A stretch of 64,000 nucleotides of DNA from Alcanivorax sp. Lineage in GTDB: Bacteria > Pseudomonadota > Gammaproteobacteria > Pseudomonadales > Alcanivoracaceae. Shown here in pieces: positions 42,564-52,927 of the stretch. Where the stretch lies: NCBI GenBank assembly GCA_022565695.1, contig JAIUME010000009.1, positions 89,174 through 153,173 of the forward strand. The letters are read 5' to 3'. How positions within the stretch are numbered: the first letter of the stretch is position 1; the number at the start of each line of letters is the position of its first letter. The notes under the pieces were generated by a model. That model did not search any database and was not told the origin of the DNA. It was given only the letters and a program-made list of their open reading frames with translations. The position numbers and the translations under genes were made by a program.

Positions 42564-43609
42564 TGACACCAGAAGATTGTCGGCTGCACAGGCTGCCCCA
42601 CGGGCAGCCCCTGCCCGCCACGGCGGAAGCATGGCTGGCGGCCCTGCCGGGGCCGGTGATGGTGCGCTATCCCGGCGTGGACCGCACCCGGGTCCGCGCG
42701 CTGGTCACCCTGCTACACGGCAACGAGCCATCCGGCTTGCGCGCCATCCACCATTGGCTGTCCGACAGGACAGCCAATGCAGCTCGACTGCCGCCACCGG
42801 CCACCGATCTGGTGCTGATCATTGCCAATGTCGCGGCGGCGCGGTTGGCGCCGCGCTATAACCACCGCCAATTGCCGGAGGAACGGGACCTCAACCGCTG
42901 CTTTCGCGCACCCTGGCAGGATGGCCCCGGGCAGCTCGCCCAGGCGATCATCAGCGAGCTGGTGGCGCTGGGGCCGGAAGCCGTACTGGATCTGCACAAT
43001 ACCTCCGGCAACAGCCCCGCCTTTGCCGTGGCCGCCATTGATGATGCTCGCCACCGTGCCTTTGCGGCGCGCTTCTGCGACCATCTTATTGTCACGGACC
43101 TGCGTCTGGGCGCATTGATGGAAGCGGCCGAGCATCTGTTCCCCACGCTGACCATCGAATGCGGCGGCAGCGGTGATCCCCGGGCGGATGCCATGGCGGC
43201 CACCGTCGTCGAGCGCTTTGCCGCCAACCCGGCATTGTTTGCCGCGCAACCGGCGACTGACACACTGACTGTTTTCCGCAATCCGGTACGCCTGGAACTG
43301 GCACCAGGGGCCAGCCTGAGCTTTGACCCGTCAGAAGCCGCCGACATCACCCTGAGTGCCGATATCCAGCAGTACAATTTCGGCCTCGCCCGGCCCGGCG
43401 TGGCCCTCGCCCGCCTGGGCCCAGGCGGGCTGAGCCATCTGGTAGCCCGCGATCACCGGGGGCGGCCGGTGCTCGGCGAGTTGTTCGACGCCCGCGCCGG
43501 CGTCCTGACGCCCCGCCAGCCACTGCATCTGTTCATGGCCACGGCCCGTGCGGATATCGCCGCCAGCGACTGCCTGTTTTATGTCTCCCCGGCGGACCAC
43601 AATCCCTGA
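42560..43609 (+). CDS. AstE/AspA-family zinc amidohydrolase
   Basis: A 349-residue M14-related protein. LLHGNEPSGLRAIH provides zinc ligands H and E (H-x-x-E); ERDLNRCF is the substrate-carboxylate motif (D-L-N-R-x-F); LDLHNTSGNSPAFAV supplies the third ligand; the catalytic Glu is in LTIECGGSGD. The family removes acyl groups from N-acyl amino acids (aspartoacylase, succinylglutamate desuccinylase). The start overlaps the GCS2-type gene (ATGA). The pair may make and cleave the same gamma-glutamyl or acyl compound (inference). Confidence 0.83.
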   Translation: MMTPEDCRLHRLPHGQPLPATAEAWLAALPGPVMVRYPGVDRTRVRALVTLLHGNEPSGLRAIHHWLSDRTANAARLPPPATDLVLIIANVAAARLAPRYNHRQLPEERDLNRCFRAPWQDGPGQLAQAIISELVALGPEAVLDLHNTSGNSPAFAVAAIDDARHRAFAARFCDHLIVTDLRLGALMEAAEHLFPTLTIECGGSGDPRADAMAATVVERFAANPALFAAQPATDTLTVFRNPVRLELAPGASLSFDPSEAADITLSADIQQYNFGLARPGVALARLGPGGLSHLVARDHRGRPVLGELFDARAGVLTPRQPLHLFMATARADIAASDCLFYVSPADHNP

Positions 43610-43627
43610 TTGTTCGACAATAGCGCC

Positions 43628-43648
43628 GCGATGGCACTCTGCCATCGC
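43628..43648. repeat. Hairpin downstream of the AstE/AspA gene
   Basis: GCGATGGCA (43628-43636), CTC, TGCCATCGC (43640-43648) form a perfect 9-bp stem. No T-run follows on the plus strand. It lies 19 bases after the stop and may be a weak terminator or transcript-end stabiliser; a TATACT at 43649 could be a -10 for the next gene. Confidence 0.45.
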
Positions 43649-43743
43649 TATACTCCTGTCATTCGCTGACAATTCAAACGCAGGCAATCCAGAATAAATC
43701 ATCAGCTACTGTCTACGCGCAGCTGCCATGCAGGAGATCATGA

Positions 43744-45219
43744 ATGAAACGAGCCTTGCGGCAACTGGAGCGCGCCATTGAAGATGCCACCACCTATCAG
43801 GAATGGCATGAGGCCAGCCAGGAACATGACCGGCTCTCCGGGGCAGAAGAGTGGAAGAATATTGATCGCTCACGGCACTATGACTATGAGCTGATCCGCA
43901 ATCGTCTGGCGCAAATCCGGCAGGCGCGGGAACGCCACGACGTCAACAAGCTGGTATTCCATCTCCATGAAGGGTTACACGGCAATCTGGGCAATATCTC
44001 CAACCCCCAGCTCTATCAGTACACCCGGACCGGCACCAAACGATTGATCGAGGATTATCTCAACGAGGTCAGCACCGCACTCAACTACCTCTGCGACAAT
44101 GACTTCGACGAGTTTCCGTTCAAGGAAAAGCTGGATTTCTTCGAGACCACAGGCAATGCCTTCGGCCAGAGCTGTCTGATGTTATCCGGTGGCGCCGCGC
44201 TGGGGCTATTTCACATCGGGGTCTGCAAGAGTCTGTGGGAAGAAGGCCTGCTGCCGTCGATCATTTCCGGCTCGAGCGCGGGCTCGATCATTGCCGGTGT
44301 GGTGGGCACCCACGACGACAGTGAACTGCAGAACCGGCTTGAGCCGGAAAATATCTACCTCGAGGCCTTTCGATACATCGGCTGGGGCGGCCTGCTGCGC
44401 GGCACCCCCGTGCTCGACGGCGATCACCTTGAAGCCTGTCTGGAAGAAAATATTCCCGACATGACCTTCGAAGAGGCCTATCGCAAGACCGGGCGTGAAA
44501 TCAACATCACCGTCAGCCCTTACGACCGCCATCAGTTCGCGCGGCTGCTGAACTGGCGCACCTCACCGAATGTGCTGATTCGCAAGGCGTCGCTGGCGTC
44601 CTGCGCGATCCCCGGCATTTATCCGCCGGTCAATCTCTGGGCCAAGAATCTCGAAGGCGAACGCGTACCCTATATTCCGGGACGCAAGTTCGTGGACGGT
44701 TCGATCAAGGACGACTTGCCGATCCGTCGCCTGGCGCGCCTCTATGGCGTCAACCATTCGATTGTCAGCCAGACCAATCCTCACGTGGTGCCGTTTATTT
44801 CGCGCTCGGAAAACAGCCGCAGCATTTTGCCCACGCTGACCGACTGGGCCGTGCGTAACGTCTCCATGAACCTGCGTTACGGCATCCAGCTGGTACAGAG
44901 CCGGGTAGAGTCCAATGACCTCGGCCTGATGCTGGACAAGGCGCGCTCCGTGGTACAGCAGAAATACATTGGCGACATCAATCTGATCCCGCCACGCCAG
45001 CCACTCAACCTGCTGCGCATGCTGGCCAACCCGTCGGTGAGCGACGTGCGCAACTACATCCGCCTGGGCGAGAAGACCACCTGGCCGAAGATGGACCTTG
45101 TGCGCAATACCACCCATATCAGCCGCACCTTCCGCGAGTGTCTGACGCGGCTGGATCGGCTGGAAGCGGAGAAGCTGCGTCGCCTGCGGCTGGTGAACCC
45201 GAGCCCCCAGGCCTCCTGA
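43744..45219 (+). CDS. DUF3336-patatin lipase (TGL3/TGL4-like)
   Basis: A 491-residue lipid hydrolase. The N-terminal DUF3336 region (about 1-130) has TYQEWHEASQEHD and ends in LDFFETTGNAFGQSCLMLSGGAALGLFHIGV, where SGGAALG forms the oxyanion loop. The GSSAG nucleophile is Ser178 and the acid Asp318 is in KFVDGSIKDDLP. This combination is that of yeast triacylglycerol lipases Tgl3/4/5 and their bacterial relatives; substrate is probably triacylglycerol or phospholipid. It would suit an organism that stores neutral lipid. CAGGAG precedes the ATG. Confidence 0.9.
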   Translation: MKRALRQLERAIEDATTYQEWHEASQEHDRLSGAEEWKNIDRSRHYDYELIRNRLAQIRQARERHDVNKLVFHLHEGLHGNLGNISNPQLYQYTRTGTKRLIEDYLNEVSTALNYLCDNDFDEFPFKEKLDFFETTGNAFGQSCLMLSGGAALGLFHIGVCKSLWEEGLLPSIISGSSAGSIIAGVVGTHDDSELQNRLEPENIYLEAFRYIGWGGLLRGTPVLDGDHLEACLEENIPDMTFEEAYRKTGREINITVSPYDRHQFARLLNWRTSPNVLIRKASLASCAIPGIYPPVNLWAKNLEGERVPYIPGRKFVDGSIKDDLPIRRLARLYGVNHSIVSQTNPHVVPFISRSENSRSILPTLTDWAVRNVSMNLRYGIQLVQSRVESNDLGLMLDKARSVVQQKYIGDINLIPPRQPLNLLRMLANPSVSDVRNYIRLGEKTTWPKMDLVRNTTHISRTFRECLTRLDRLEAEKLRRLRLVNPSPQAS

Positions 45220-45354
45220 CCGACCGTTCAGCGGGTCGCACGGCCTTCACGTTGCCTCGCACAAGGGCCCGCTTTTACCATGAAAGATCAGATAACCGCT
45301 CTCTTCCGGATGTAGAGAGCGTCGACATCCGTTTTAACAGGGAGCGTAGCGGCA

Positions 45355-47706
45355 ATGGCACAGAGATGGCGAGACTATCGCCAGCATAACCCACTGGCCT
45401 TCCGACTGATGGGCGCCATCGTGCTGATCAGTTCGGTCATTACGCTGGTGGCCATTCTGCTGCTCCTCAGCCGCGAGTACAGCAGCGGTGTGTCGCAGAT
45501 GGAGCGCCATCTCGAGCAGGCGGAGCTGACCGCCCTGCCCAGCCTCACCCTGGCGCTGTGGCACTTCGACGAACAGCAGCTGACAACGCAACTCGAGGCC
45601 CTGTTGCAGCTCCCCGGTATCAGTGCCGCCGCGATCCGCTGGCGAGACTGGCGCGGCGAATCCCGTTACCTGCACCTGGATGCAAACGGTGCCGCGGGCA
45701 CAGACTGGCCCGCCGATACTGCTGCCAGTAACTCCCGCCTGTTCCCGCTGGAATACCGCCACAATGATGGTAGCGTGGAGCAGATCGGCGACCTGATGTT
45801 GCGCATGGACCATGCTGCCCTCTACCAGCGCGTTGCCGGACATGCCGCCTTCATCGCCCTGTTCCAGACCCTCAAGACACTCCTGATTGCACTGATCATC
45901 ATCGCGCTGATCCGCTTCGTGCTGACGCGGCATCTCAACCGCATTGCCGAATATGCGCGCGGCCTGAGCCTGCAAAATCTGCAAACACCGCTGGTGCTGG
46001 ACAGGGACCGCCACGAACACGATGAGCTGCAGGACATCACCGATGCCATCAACCAGATGCGGGCCGGCCTGCATGATGACATTTGCCGCCGCGAAGAAGC
46101 GGAGGCTGCGCTGCATCACGAGCAGAAGCAGCGGCTCGCCGCCCAGGAAAATGCGATCCGCGCCGAAAGCGCCAACCGTGCGAAAAGCCAGTTTCTGGCC
46201 ACCATGAGTCATGAAATTCGCACGCCAATGAACGGCATCATCGGCATTCTTGATCTGCTGGAGAATACCAATCTGGATGCGCGCCAGAAGCACTACTTGC
46301 AGCTGATGCAGCACTCCAGCGACAACCTGCTGGCGATACTCAACGACATCCTGGACTATTCACGCATCGAAGCGGGCCAACTGACGCTGGAACACATCAA
46401 ACTGGATTTGCAGTTGCTGGTGGAAGACGCCGTCACCGCGTTCGCGGGTATCGCCCGGCAGCAAAGCCTGGATCTGGTACTGGATGTGCGGCTGAATATG
46501 GCGCGGCATATCGAAGGGGATCCACTGCGCATCCGTCAGGTGCTGCTGAATCTGATCAACAATGCGCTGAAATTCACCCGCTCCGGTCATGTCATCGTCA
46601 GAGTGCAGGAAGATCTTGATGCCGCACTGATTCGTTTCGATGTGGAAGATACCGGCATCGGCATCGACGCCGATCACCTCACCGATATTTTTGAAGCCTT
46701 TGTCCAGGCGGACAACAGCACCTCCCGTCACTTCGGCGGCAGCGGGCTCGGCCTCGCCCTGTGCCGGCGTCTGATCGGCGCCATGGGTGGCCAGATCACC
46801 CTGCGCAGCCAGCCCGGCAGCGGCTCGTGCTTCAGTGTCACCCTGCCGCTGGCGACGCCACAGCTCCACAGTGAACAGTCCGGCAGTGAGCAGCCCAAAA
46901 GCCGCAGGCCGGTTCATGACCCCGGGCATATCCTGATCCTCAGCGAGCCGGGCGCCTCTCAACAGGCGCTACAGAACATGCTCGGTTTTCATGGGGCGAG
47001 TGTGTCGGTTGCCAGCGACCTGTCGCACCTCAACCTGGCCGACCGATACCGTTACCTGCTGATCGATCAACGCATGCTGGCACGTTGTGACAGGGAACAG
47101 CGGCAACGTCTTCAGAAAGTGCAGGAGCGGGTGCGGGTACTGGCACCGCTGGATGCCGGCATCGAGGACTTCCTCGTGCTGACGCGGCCGGTAACCGCAA
47201 GCCAGCTGGCTGACTTGCTGGACCAGGACGCACGGGGCAGTCAGCACAGCCCGCCGCAAATACGCGAACACAGCCGCTTCGATCACCTGAGTGTATTGAT
47301 CGCCGAAGACAACGAGGTGAACCGCGATGTCATCGCGGCCATTCTCAGCACGCTGCGCATTCAGCCCATCATCTGCCAGAACGGCGAAGAGGCGGTGGCC
47401 GCCTTCCGCGCCGCAGGCGGCGCCTTCGATCTGGTGCTGATGGACTGCCAGATGCCGGTCATGGACGGATTCCAGGCGACACGGCAAATCCGTGCGCAGG
47501 AACAGGCCGCCGACCTCAAGCCGGTGCCCATCGTCGCGCTCACCGCGCATGTCATGGAAGATCAGCGCGAAAAGATGCGCGAGGCGGGCATGAATCACTT
47601 CCTCAGCAAGCCGGTACGCCGCGATGCGGTGCAGAAGCTGCTCACCGAACTGGGGCTGGAGCGCACGTTGCAGTTGATGTCTTTCGACGAGAAGCACAAG
47701 GACTGA
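45355..47706 (+). CDS. Hybrid sensor histidine kinase with one receiver domain
   Basis: A 783-residue kinase. Transmembrane segments lie at about 18-38 and 170-188, flanking a periplasmic domain with [17 protein letters not shown] (the W-x-F-D-x-x-Q-L signature of SagS-like sensors). A HAMP-like linker and coiled coil lead to [18 protein letters not shown] with His286, the ATPase domain ([25 protein letters not shown]), a degenerate receiver-like spacer and a C-terminal receiver with Asp697 in [13 protein letters not shown] and the lysine in SKPV. It has no Hpt of its own, so it needs an external one; the Hpt at 20097 is a possible partner (inference). Confidence 0.9.
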   Translation: MAQRWRDYRQHNPLAFRLMGAIVLISSVITLVAILLLLSREYSSGVSQMERHLEQAELTALPSLTLALWHFDEQQLTTQLEALLQLPGISAAAIRWRDWRGESRYLHLDANGAAGTDWPADTAASNSRLFPLEYRHNDGSVEQIGDLMLRMDHAALYQRVAGHAAFIALFQTLKTLLIALIIIALIRFVLTRHLNRIAEYARGLSLQNLQTPLVLDRDRHEHDELQDITDAINQMRAGLHDDICRREEAEAALHHEQKQRLAAQENAIRAESANRAKSQFLATMSHEIRTPMNGIIGILDLLENTNLDARQKHYLQLMQHSSDNLLAILNDILDYSRIEAGQLTLEHIKLDLQLLVEDAVTAFAGIARQQSLDLVLDVRLNMARHIEGDPLRIRQVLLNLINNALKFTRSGHVIVRVQEDLDAALIRFDVEDTGIGIDADHLTDIFEAFVQADNSTSRHFGGSGLGLALCRRLIGAMGGQITLRSQPGSGSCFSVTLPLATPQLHSEQSGSEQPKSRRPVHDPGHILILSEPGASQQALQNMLGFHGASVSVASDLSHLNLADRYRYLLIDQRMLARCDREQRQRLQKVQERVRVLAPLDAGIEDFLVLTRPVTASQLADLLDQDARGSQHSPPQIREHSRFDHLSVLIAEDNEVNRDVIAAILSTLRIQPIICQNGEEAVAAFRAAGGAFDLVLMDCQMPVMDGFQATRQIRAQEQAADLKPVPIVALTAHVMEDQREKMREAGMNHFLSKPVRRDAVQKLLTELGLERTLQLMSFDEKHKD

Positions 47707-47746
47707 TGCAAGGAGCAAGACAGGGGCTATACGAGAACAGGGAGAA

Positions 47747-47820
47747 TGGAGCGGGTGAAGGGAATCGAACCCTCGTATGCAGCTTGGGAAGCTGCCGTTC
47801 TACCATTGAACTACACCCGC
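47747..47820 (-). tRNA. tRNA-Gly (anticodon CCC)
   Basis: On the minus strand: acceptor stem GCGGGTG/CACCCGC, D-arm TAGTTCAATGGTAGA, anticodon stem GCAGC/GCTGC with loop TTCCCAA (anticodon CCC), T-arm GGGTTCGATTCCC, discriminator T and encoded CCA. Upstream bases (47814-47850) hold short CCCGCG repeats. 47821-47954 contains no gene. Confidence 0.96.
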
Positions 47821-47954
47821 GAGCTATACCCGCGAACCGGACCCGCGCACTGAACCACACGTGCGCAGACAAGCTTTGTACCAGAGCGGCCCCCGCTTTG
47901 GAATAGCCGCTCCCAATTAAAGCCTCTGCGTGATCCGCTTGTTCTTGCTGGCCG

Positions 47955-48437
47955 TCAGTGCTGATGGCCGCCCGGGCCATGGGCGTGCCCGTGGGATACC
48001 TCCTCCTCGGTCGCATCACGCACGGACGCCACATCGATCACGAAGCGCAGCACCTGCCCGGCCAGTGGATGATTGGCATCCACATCGACGGTTTTCAGAC
48101 CGACTTTCAATATGGTGACCCAGCGCTGTCCGTCGTCTGTCTGCACCGGCACGCTCATGCCCGGCCGCAGCTTCTTGCCGAGATGCTTGAAGTATTTTGC
48201 CGAGATGCGCTGCTTCTGCGCCTCGTCCCGGTGGCCGTAGCCATCTTCCGGGGCAACCTCCACGTCAACATGATCGCCCTCGGCCTTGCCTTCCAGCGCC
48301 CGCTCCACGCCGCGGATGATGTTGCCAGCGCCATGCAGGTAGAGATTGGGCGCCTCCTCGGTGGACTGCTCTATCAGCGCGCCATCCGCACCAAACAACT
48401 GATAATGGAAACTCACTACCTTGCCTTTCTGAATCAC
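47955..48437 (-). CDS. SlyD-like FKBP peptidyl-prolyl isomerase
   Basis: A protein of about 160 residues. FHYQLFGADGALIEQS, LYLHGAGNIIRGVERALEGKAEGD and APEDGYGHRDEA are the FKBP/SlyD core with the inserted chaperone (IF) domain that follows; the C terminus HGHAHGPGGHQH is a His-rich metal-binding tail typical of SlyD. It catalyses proline isomerisation and may deliver nickel. GTG 48437 is preferred because GAGGA lies 7 bases upstream and the product then starts like other family members; an in-frame ATG at 48491 would add 18 residues with no ribosome site. Confidence 0.87.
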   Translation of the reverse strand: MIQKGKVVSFHYQLFGADGALIEQSTEEAPNLYLHGAGNIIRGVERALEGKAEGDHVDVEVAPEDGYGHRDEAQKQRISAKYFKHLGKKLRPGMSVPVQTDDGQRWVTILKVGLKTVDVDANHPLAGQVLRFVIDVASVRDATEEEVSHGHAHGPGGHQH

Positions 48438-48662
48438 GTCACAGTCCTCAATCCGCGCACCGGGGGCGCCATTATTCTCCGCCGCACCCATGAGGGTCCA
48501 GCCCCGACAGCAGACATCAGCGCTTTCTGTTTCAGGTTCGCTTGGTTATCCTGCCGCAGGGGCATGTGATTCCAGGCGGCCGTGGCGGCCCGCTGTCAAA
48601 CCGGGGGAACACCCGGAAAAGCAACAACCGATACTGTACCAAAGGCATCAGGGGACGTTCGA

Positions 48663-49646
48663 ATGAGCAGACAGGCATTTGTAACCGGTGGCGCAGGCTT
48701 TCTTGGCGCCCACGTGATCACACAGCTGATCGAGCAGGGCTGGCAAGTGACCGCGCTGCATCGCCCACGTGGTAACCGGGAACGGCTTGAGGCACTGGGT
48801 GCGCGCCCCGTTGCGGCACAATTGCACGAGGCATCACAGGTCTGTGAGGTCATGCCCGAGTCCCCGGATGCGGTGTTCCATATCGCCGGCAACACGTCCC
48901 TCTGGCGGCGCCAGGACGCCAACCAGCATCGCGACAACGTGCTGGGCACCCGCGCGGTGGTAGCGGCAGCGATCCAGCGTGGCGCGCATCGTCTGGTCCA
49001 CACCTCATCGATTTCCGCCTATGGCATCCAGTCAGCGCCGATTACCGAGGACACGCCATCCACCGCGGCCAATGACTGGATCAACTACAACCGCACCAAG
49101 TATCTGGCCGAAGAGGAAGTGCGGCGCGGCACAGAGCGGGGGCTGGATGCCGTCATCCTCAACCCCTGCGGCATCATCGGTGCCGGCGACACGCACAACT
49201 GGTCACAGCTGATCAGCCTGATCAATGCCGGCAAGCTGCCGGGCGTGCCGCCGGGCAGCGGCAGTTTCTGCCATGTCGGCGAAGTGGCGCGGGCGCATAT
49301 CAGTGCCTGGGAAAAGGGACGCCGGGGCCACAACTATATTCTGTCGGGCATTGATGCCAGTTTTCTGGAAATGGTGCGGATCATCTGCGATATTCTCGGC
49401 CGCAAGCCTCCCCGCCGCACCGTGCCGACGCTGGTGCTGCGGCTGGCCGGACAGCTGTATCCGATTGGCTCACTGTTCACGGGCAACGAGCCGCGTCTGA
49501 CCCCGGAGAAGGTCGCGCTGGTCACCAACCGGGTCGTCGCCAGCAGCGCGCGCGCGGAGCAGGAGCTGGGCTTCAACAACAAGGTGCCGCTGGAGACCAT
49601 GCTCAGGGAATGCATAGACTGGATGCGCGCTGAAGCGCTGCTCTGA
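48663..49646 (+). CDS. NAD-dependent epimerase/dehydratase family protein
   Basis: A 327-residue extended SDR. VTGGAGFLGAHVITQL is the Rossmann G-x-x-G-x-x-G; VHTSSISAYG provides Ser; NYNRTKYLAE provides the Tyr-x3-Lys pair; NPCGIIGAGD follows. The closest match in layout is the group of NAD-dependent epimerases related to dihydroflavonol reductases and 3-beta-hydroxysteroid dehydrogenases; the substrate cannot be named. ATG 48663 follows GGGGACG. It stands alone, divergent from slyD-like. Confidence 0.82.
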   Translation: MSRQAFVTGGAGFLGAHVITQLIEQGWQVTALHRPRGNRERLEALGARPVAAQLHEASQVCEVMPESPDAVFHIAGNTSLWRRQDANQHRDNVLGTRAVVAAAIQRGAHRLVHTSSISAYGIQSAPITEDTPSTAANDWINYNRTKYLAEEEVRRGTERGLDAVILNPCGIIGAGDTHNWSQLISLINAGKLPGVPPGSGSFCHVGEVARAHISAWEKGRRGHNYILSGIDASFLEMVRIICDILGRKPPRRTVPTLVLRLAGQLYPIGSLFTGNEPRLTPEKVALVTNRVVASSARAEQELGFNNKVPLETMLRECIDWMRAEALL

Positions 49647-49680
49647 GTGACGTGATCTGAATTACGTGCTCTGAGCAAGG
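49639..49680. repeat. 14-bp imperfect triplication spanning a stop codon
   Basis: TGCTCTGAGTGACG (49639), TGATCTGAATTACG (49653) and TGCTCTGAGCAAGG (49667) follow with an exact 14-base period. The epimerase stop TGA (49644-49646) lies in the first copy, and each copy carries a TGA at the same place. Confidence 0.7.
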
Positions 49681-49727
49681 CACACAGCAGCACACCGATC
49701 AAAATAGACCACGCGGCGCTCCACATA

Positions 49728-49784
49728 CGGCACCCTATACAACGGCGCCCTATACAACGGCGCCCTACACACAGCGCCCTACAG
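49728..49784. repeat. 15-bp tandem repeats upstream of rsmC
   Basis: CGGCACCCTATACAA (49728), CGGCGCCCTATACAA (49743), CGGCGCCCTACACA (49758) and CAGCGCCCTACAG (49772) form nearly four copies ending 16 bases before the rsmC start. The repeated CCCTATACAA could duplicate a -10 like element (TATACA). Confidence 0.85.
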
Positions 49785-49800
49785 CCCCCCCGGGAGCATC

Positions 49801-50790
49801 ATGGAAAACACGACCCGTCTGCTGCAACGCCAGGCCGCGCTACTGGCTGGCCGGCGTGCGCTCATCATTGATGCCAATGATGAGGCCCTGGGCGATCTGC
49901 CGGCGGCACACCTGCAGCTGCATGGTGACCTCGCCAGCCTGCGGCTTGACCAGGCCACGCCTGTGCCGGAGATTCCGGCAGACACGGATCTGCTTGTGGT
50001 CATTCTGCCCAAGGCCCGCGAACGCCTGGATATGCTGCTGGCCACGCTGGCCGGTGGACTGTCCGCGCCAATGGAATGCTGGCTGGTGGGGCCCGGCAAA
50101 GGCGGCATACGTGGTGCGCTCAAGCAGTTCGCGCGCTTCATTGGTGCTGAGGCCGAGGGTGCCGAGCCCGAGCCCATGGACAGCGCCCGCCACTGCAAGC
50201 TCTATCGCGGCCAGCTGCAGCCTGCTGCCCCCACGCCACTGACCGACTTTGTCCGGCGTTGGCCACTGGGTGATCTGACGCTGTGCAGCCTGCCCGGTGT
50301 GTTCAGCCATGGCCGTCTTGATGACGGCACCGACTTGCTGCTCGAAGAATTGAAAGAGCGCCTGCCCGCCGGCCCGGTGCTCGATATCGGCTGCGGCGCT
50401 GGCGTGCTGACCGCCAGCCTGGCAGCTCGGGGCCTGACCGTCACCGCAGTGGATGTCAGCGCCACCGCCGTAGCCGCTACCCGCATGACGCTGGCCGAGA
50501 ATGGCCTGCAGGCCGAGGTGCACCACAGCAACCTGTACCAGGCTGTGCCCGGCCGGTTCCGCACCTTGTGCACCAATCCGCCGTTCCACGAGGGCCTGAC
50601 GCACACCACCGATATCAGTCGTCGGCTGATCGGCGAAGCGCCACGGCACCTGCTGCCGGGCGGGCAATTGCTGCTGGTGGCCAATCAGGGGCTGCCCTAC
50701 GGCGACTGGCTGCGGGAGCACTTCACCCAGGTCGCCGTGGTGCGGGAAAATCGCCGTTTCAAGGTCTGGCGTGCCAGTTTGCGGCCATAA
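49801..50790 (+). CDS. rsmC: 16S rRNA guanine-N2 methyltransferase (RsmC type)
   Basis: A 329-residue two-domain methyltransferase. The N-terminal half is a degenerate methyltransferase domain (SAPMECWLVGPGKGGIRG); the C-terminal half binds S-adenosylmethionine at VLDIGCGAGVLTASLA and carries the catalytic TNPPFHEG motif (N-P-P-F-H), characteristic of RsmC/RlmG. It should methylate G1207 of 16S rRNA on the 30S subunit. GGGAG precedes the ATG. RlmG is the alternative; length and motif order favour RsmC. Confidence 0.87.
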   Translation: MENTTRLLQRQAALLAGRRALIIDANDEALGDLPAAHLQLHGDLASLRLDQATPVPEIPADTDLLVVILPKARERLDMLLATLAGGLSAPMECWLVGPGKGGIRGALKQFARFIGAEAEGAEPEPMDSARHCKLYRGQLQPAAPTPLTDFVRRWPLGDLTLCSLPGVFSHGRLDDGTDLLLEELKERLPAGPVLDIGCGAGVLTASLAARGLTVTAVDVSATAVAATRMTLAENGLQAEVHHSNLYQAVPGRFRTLCTNPPFHEGLTHTTDISRRLIGEAPRHLLPGGQLLLVANQGLPYGDWLREHFTQVAVVRENRRFKVWRASLRP

Positions 50791-50913
50791 TTCTTCTCGC
50801 GACCCCCGATTTTACAAAAGCCATACTGTTTGTATTCACTAACTTTCTCTACACTGCTGTGATCCGGGATGCGATGGTGCATCCCCTGTGTGTCGACACC
50901 GGATCACGTCATC

Positions 50914-52887
50914 ATGCGCCAGTCAGTTGTCTCATTTCCCTCTCGCATCGCACTCAGCCTGGTGCTGACAGCCTGCTTGCTGATGCAACCGGGCTCAGCC
51001 CTGCCCCTCCCGGATCCTGCCACGGACCCGGCCTTGGCCAAGGCGGCGCTGACGGCAGCGCGAGACAATGATTTCGAGACGCTGGCGGCGCTGGAAAAAA
51101 GTCTGGGCAGTGATCACCCGTTGCAGGGCTACCTCGACTATCACCGGCTGCGCCAGGCATTGCCCGGTGCCTCGCCCGCCGAGGTCAATCGCTACCGCGA
51201 ACGCTATGCTGATCTGCCGCTGGCAGCGGGCATGGAGCGACTCGCCATCCGCGCTTACGGGCAGGCCGGGGAATGGCGCAAGCTGCGCCAGTTCCGCACT
51301 ACCCCGCCGGTCTCTGATGATCTGGTGTGCTTCTACTGGCGCGCCATCCACGACAAGAGTCCCGACAAGGCACTGGCGGAAGTGCCGGCCATATGGCTCC
51401 ACGGGGGCTCACGGCCCGGCGCCTGCGATCCCCTGTTTGATCTGGCCCGCGATGCGGGCGTGCTCAACGATGAATTGGTCTGGGAACGCATGCTGCTGGT
51501 CTTCCGTCGTGGCGACCCGGCGCTGATGCGTTATCTCGGTGACCAGCTCAGCGACGACATGGCGGCGACCGGTCTATTGCTGCGGCAGGTGTTCAACCGC
51601 CCGGAACTGATCCTGAGCCTGCGCGACGACCTGCCACGCCGGCACCGCTCACAATTGATTGATGCGGGCCTGTACCGCATGGCGCAACTCGATACACCGC
51701 AGGCCCTGAGCACCCTCAACACCCTGATCGAGCACGACCCTGCGCTGACCGAGTCTGGTCGCAGCGCGGCAGAGCGCAGAATTGCGTTCTACTCCACCAT
51801 TCGCGATTTGCCGGAAAACCGTGCCTGGCTGGATCGCTGGCTGCTGGCCCACGGCAGCGAAGCAATGCTCGATCAGCGCGCGCGCCGTGCCATCATCGAG
51901 CAGCGCTGGTACCACGTGATTGCCTGGATCGCCCGCATGCCCGCAGAGGCCCAGCAGAACGCACGCTGGCAGTACTGGCTGGGCCGCGCCTATGACGCAA
52001 CCGGCGAGCCGGAGCTGGCCACCAACGCCTGGCAGCAGGCCGCCGGGCGCCGCAACTTCTGGGGCTTTGCTGCCGCTGACCGCATCGGCCAGCCCTACGC
52101 ACTGCACCATGCACCGGCACCCGCCACCCCCACCCCGGGCAACACGGATGCGCTGGCGCGCATTGCCTTGCTGCTGGCGATTGATGAGCCTGCACTGGCC
52201 CGCGACGAGTGGCTGCTGCTATTGCGCCGGGGCGACAACGCCAACGCCCATGCCCTGGCCAATTACGGACTCGAACAACACTGGTACCCGTTGGTGGTGG
52301 ATGCGGCCATACACGCCGGCGCGCATAACGTGCTGACCTGGCGTTTCCCCCATGCCTACCGCAACGCCTTCGTTGCTGTGGCGACCGAGAAAGGCATGGA
52401 CCCCTATCTGCTGATGGCCCTTGCCCGCCGGGAAAGCGCCTTCCACAGCCATGCCGTATCACCGGTCGGCGCACGCGGCCTGATGCAGATCATGCCTGGC
52501 ACCGCCGAGAATATTGCCGGGTGGCTGGAAGAACCCGCCCCTGATGTGGACGGCCTGTACGTGCCCGAGCTCAGCATTCGCTTCGGCAGCACCTACCTTG
52601 CTGATCTGTTGTCACGCTATCAGGGCAACCGCTTGCTGGCCCTGGCGGCCTACAATGCCGGACGCCACCGGGTCGATGACTGGCTGGGTAATCAGACGCT
52701 GCCGTTTGATGTCTGGATCGAATCCATTCCGTTCAGCGAAACCCGCGACTATGTGCAGGCCGTGCTGGCCTATCGCGTGCTGCTGCAGACGCTGGATGGT
52801 CAGGATCGCAGCCAGATAGCCCTGATCGATCCCCACGAGAAGAATCCCGGCTATCATCTGGCCGCCCTGCGCGGTGAGAAAAAATGA
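50914..52887 (+). CDS. slt: Soluble lytic murein transglycosylase
   Basis: A 657-residue periplasmic enzyme. A signal peptide (SRIALSLVLTACLLMQPGSA) precedes a long alpha-helical superhelical domain (about 30-470) and a C-terminal goose-lysozyme-like domain with catalytic Glu507 in ARRESAFHSHAVSPVGARGLMQIMP and the later YNAGRHRVDDW motif. It cleaves peptidoglycan to 1,6-anhydromuropeptides. ATG 50914 is chosen over an in-frame ATG at 50869 because it is directly before the signal peptide. Length is near E. coli Slt70. Confidence 0.92.
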   Translation: MRQSVVSFPSRIALSLVLTACLLMQPGSALPLPDPATDPALAKAALTAARDNDFETLAALEKSLGSDHPLQGYLDYHRLRQALPGASPAEVNRYRERYADLPLAAGMERLAIRAYGQAGEWRKLRQFRTTPPVSDDLVCFYWRAIHDKSPDKALAEVPAIWLHGGSRPGACDPLFDLARDAGVLNDELVWERMLLVFRRGDPALMRYLGDQLSDDMAATGLLLRQVFNRPELILSLRDDLPRRHRSQLIDAGLYRMAQLDTPQALSTLNTLIEHDPALTESGRSAAERRIAFYSTIRDLPENRAWLDRWLLAHGSEAMLDQRARRAIIEQRWYHVIAWIARMPAEAQQNARWQYWLGRAYDATGEPELATNAWQQAAGRRNFWGFAAADRIGQPYALHHAPAPATPTPGNTDALARIALLLAIDEPALARDEWLLLLRRGDNANAHALANYGLEQHWYPLVVDAAIHAGAHNVLTWRFPHAYRNAFVAVATEKGMDPYLLMALARRESAFHSHAVSPVGARGLMQIMPGTAENIAGWLEEPAPDVDGLYVPELSIRFGSTYLADLLSRYQGNRLLALAAYNAGRHRVDDWLGNQTLPFDVWIESIPFSETRDYVQAVLAYRVLLQTLDGQDRSQIALIDPHEKNPGYHLAALRGEKK

Positions 52888-52927
52888 CGCGCCTGCACCC
52901 CAGGGCCTATGCCATTAAGAGCCCGGA

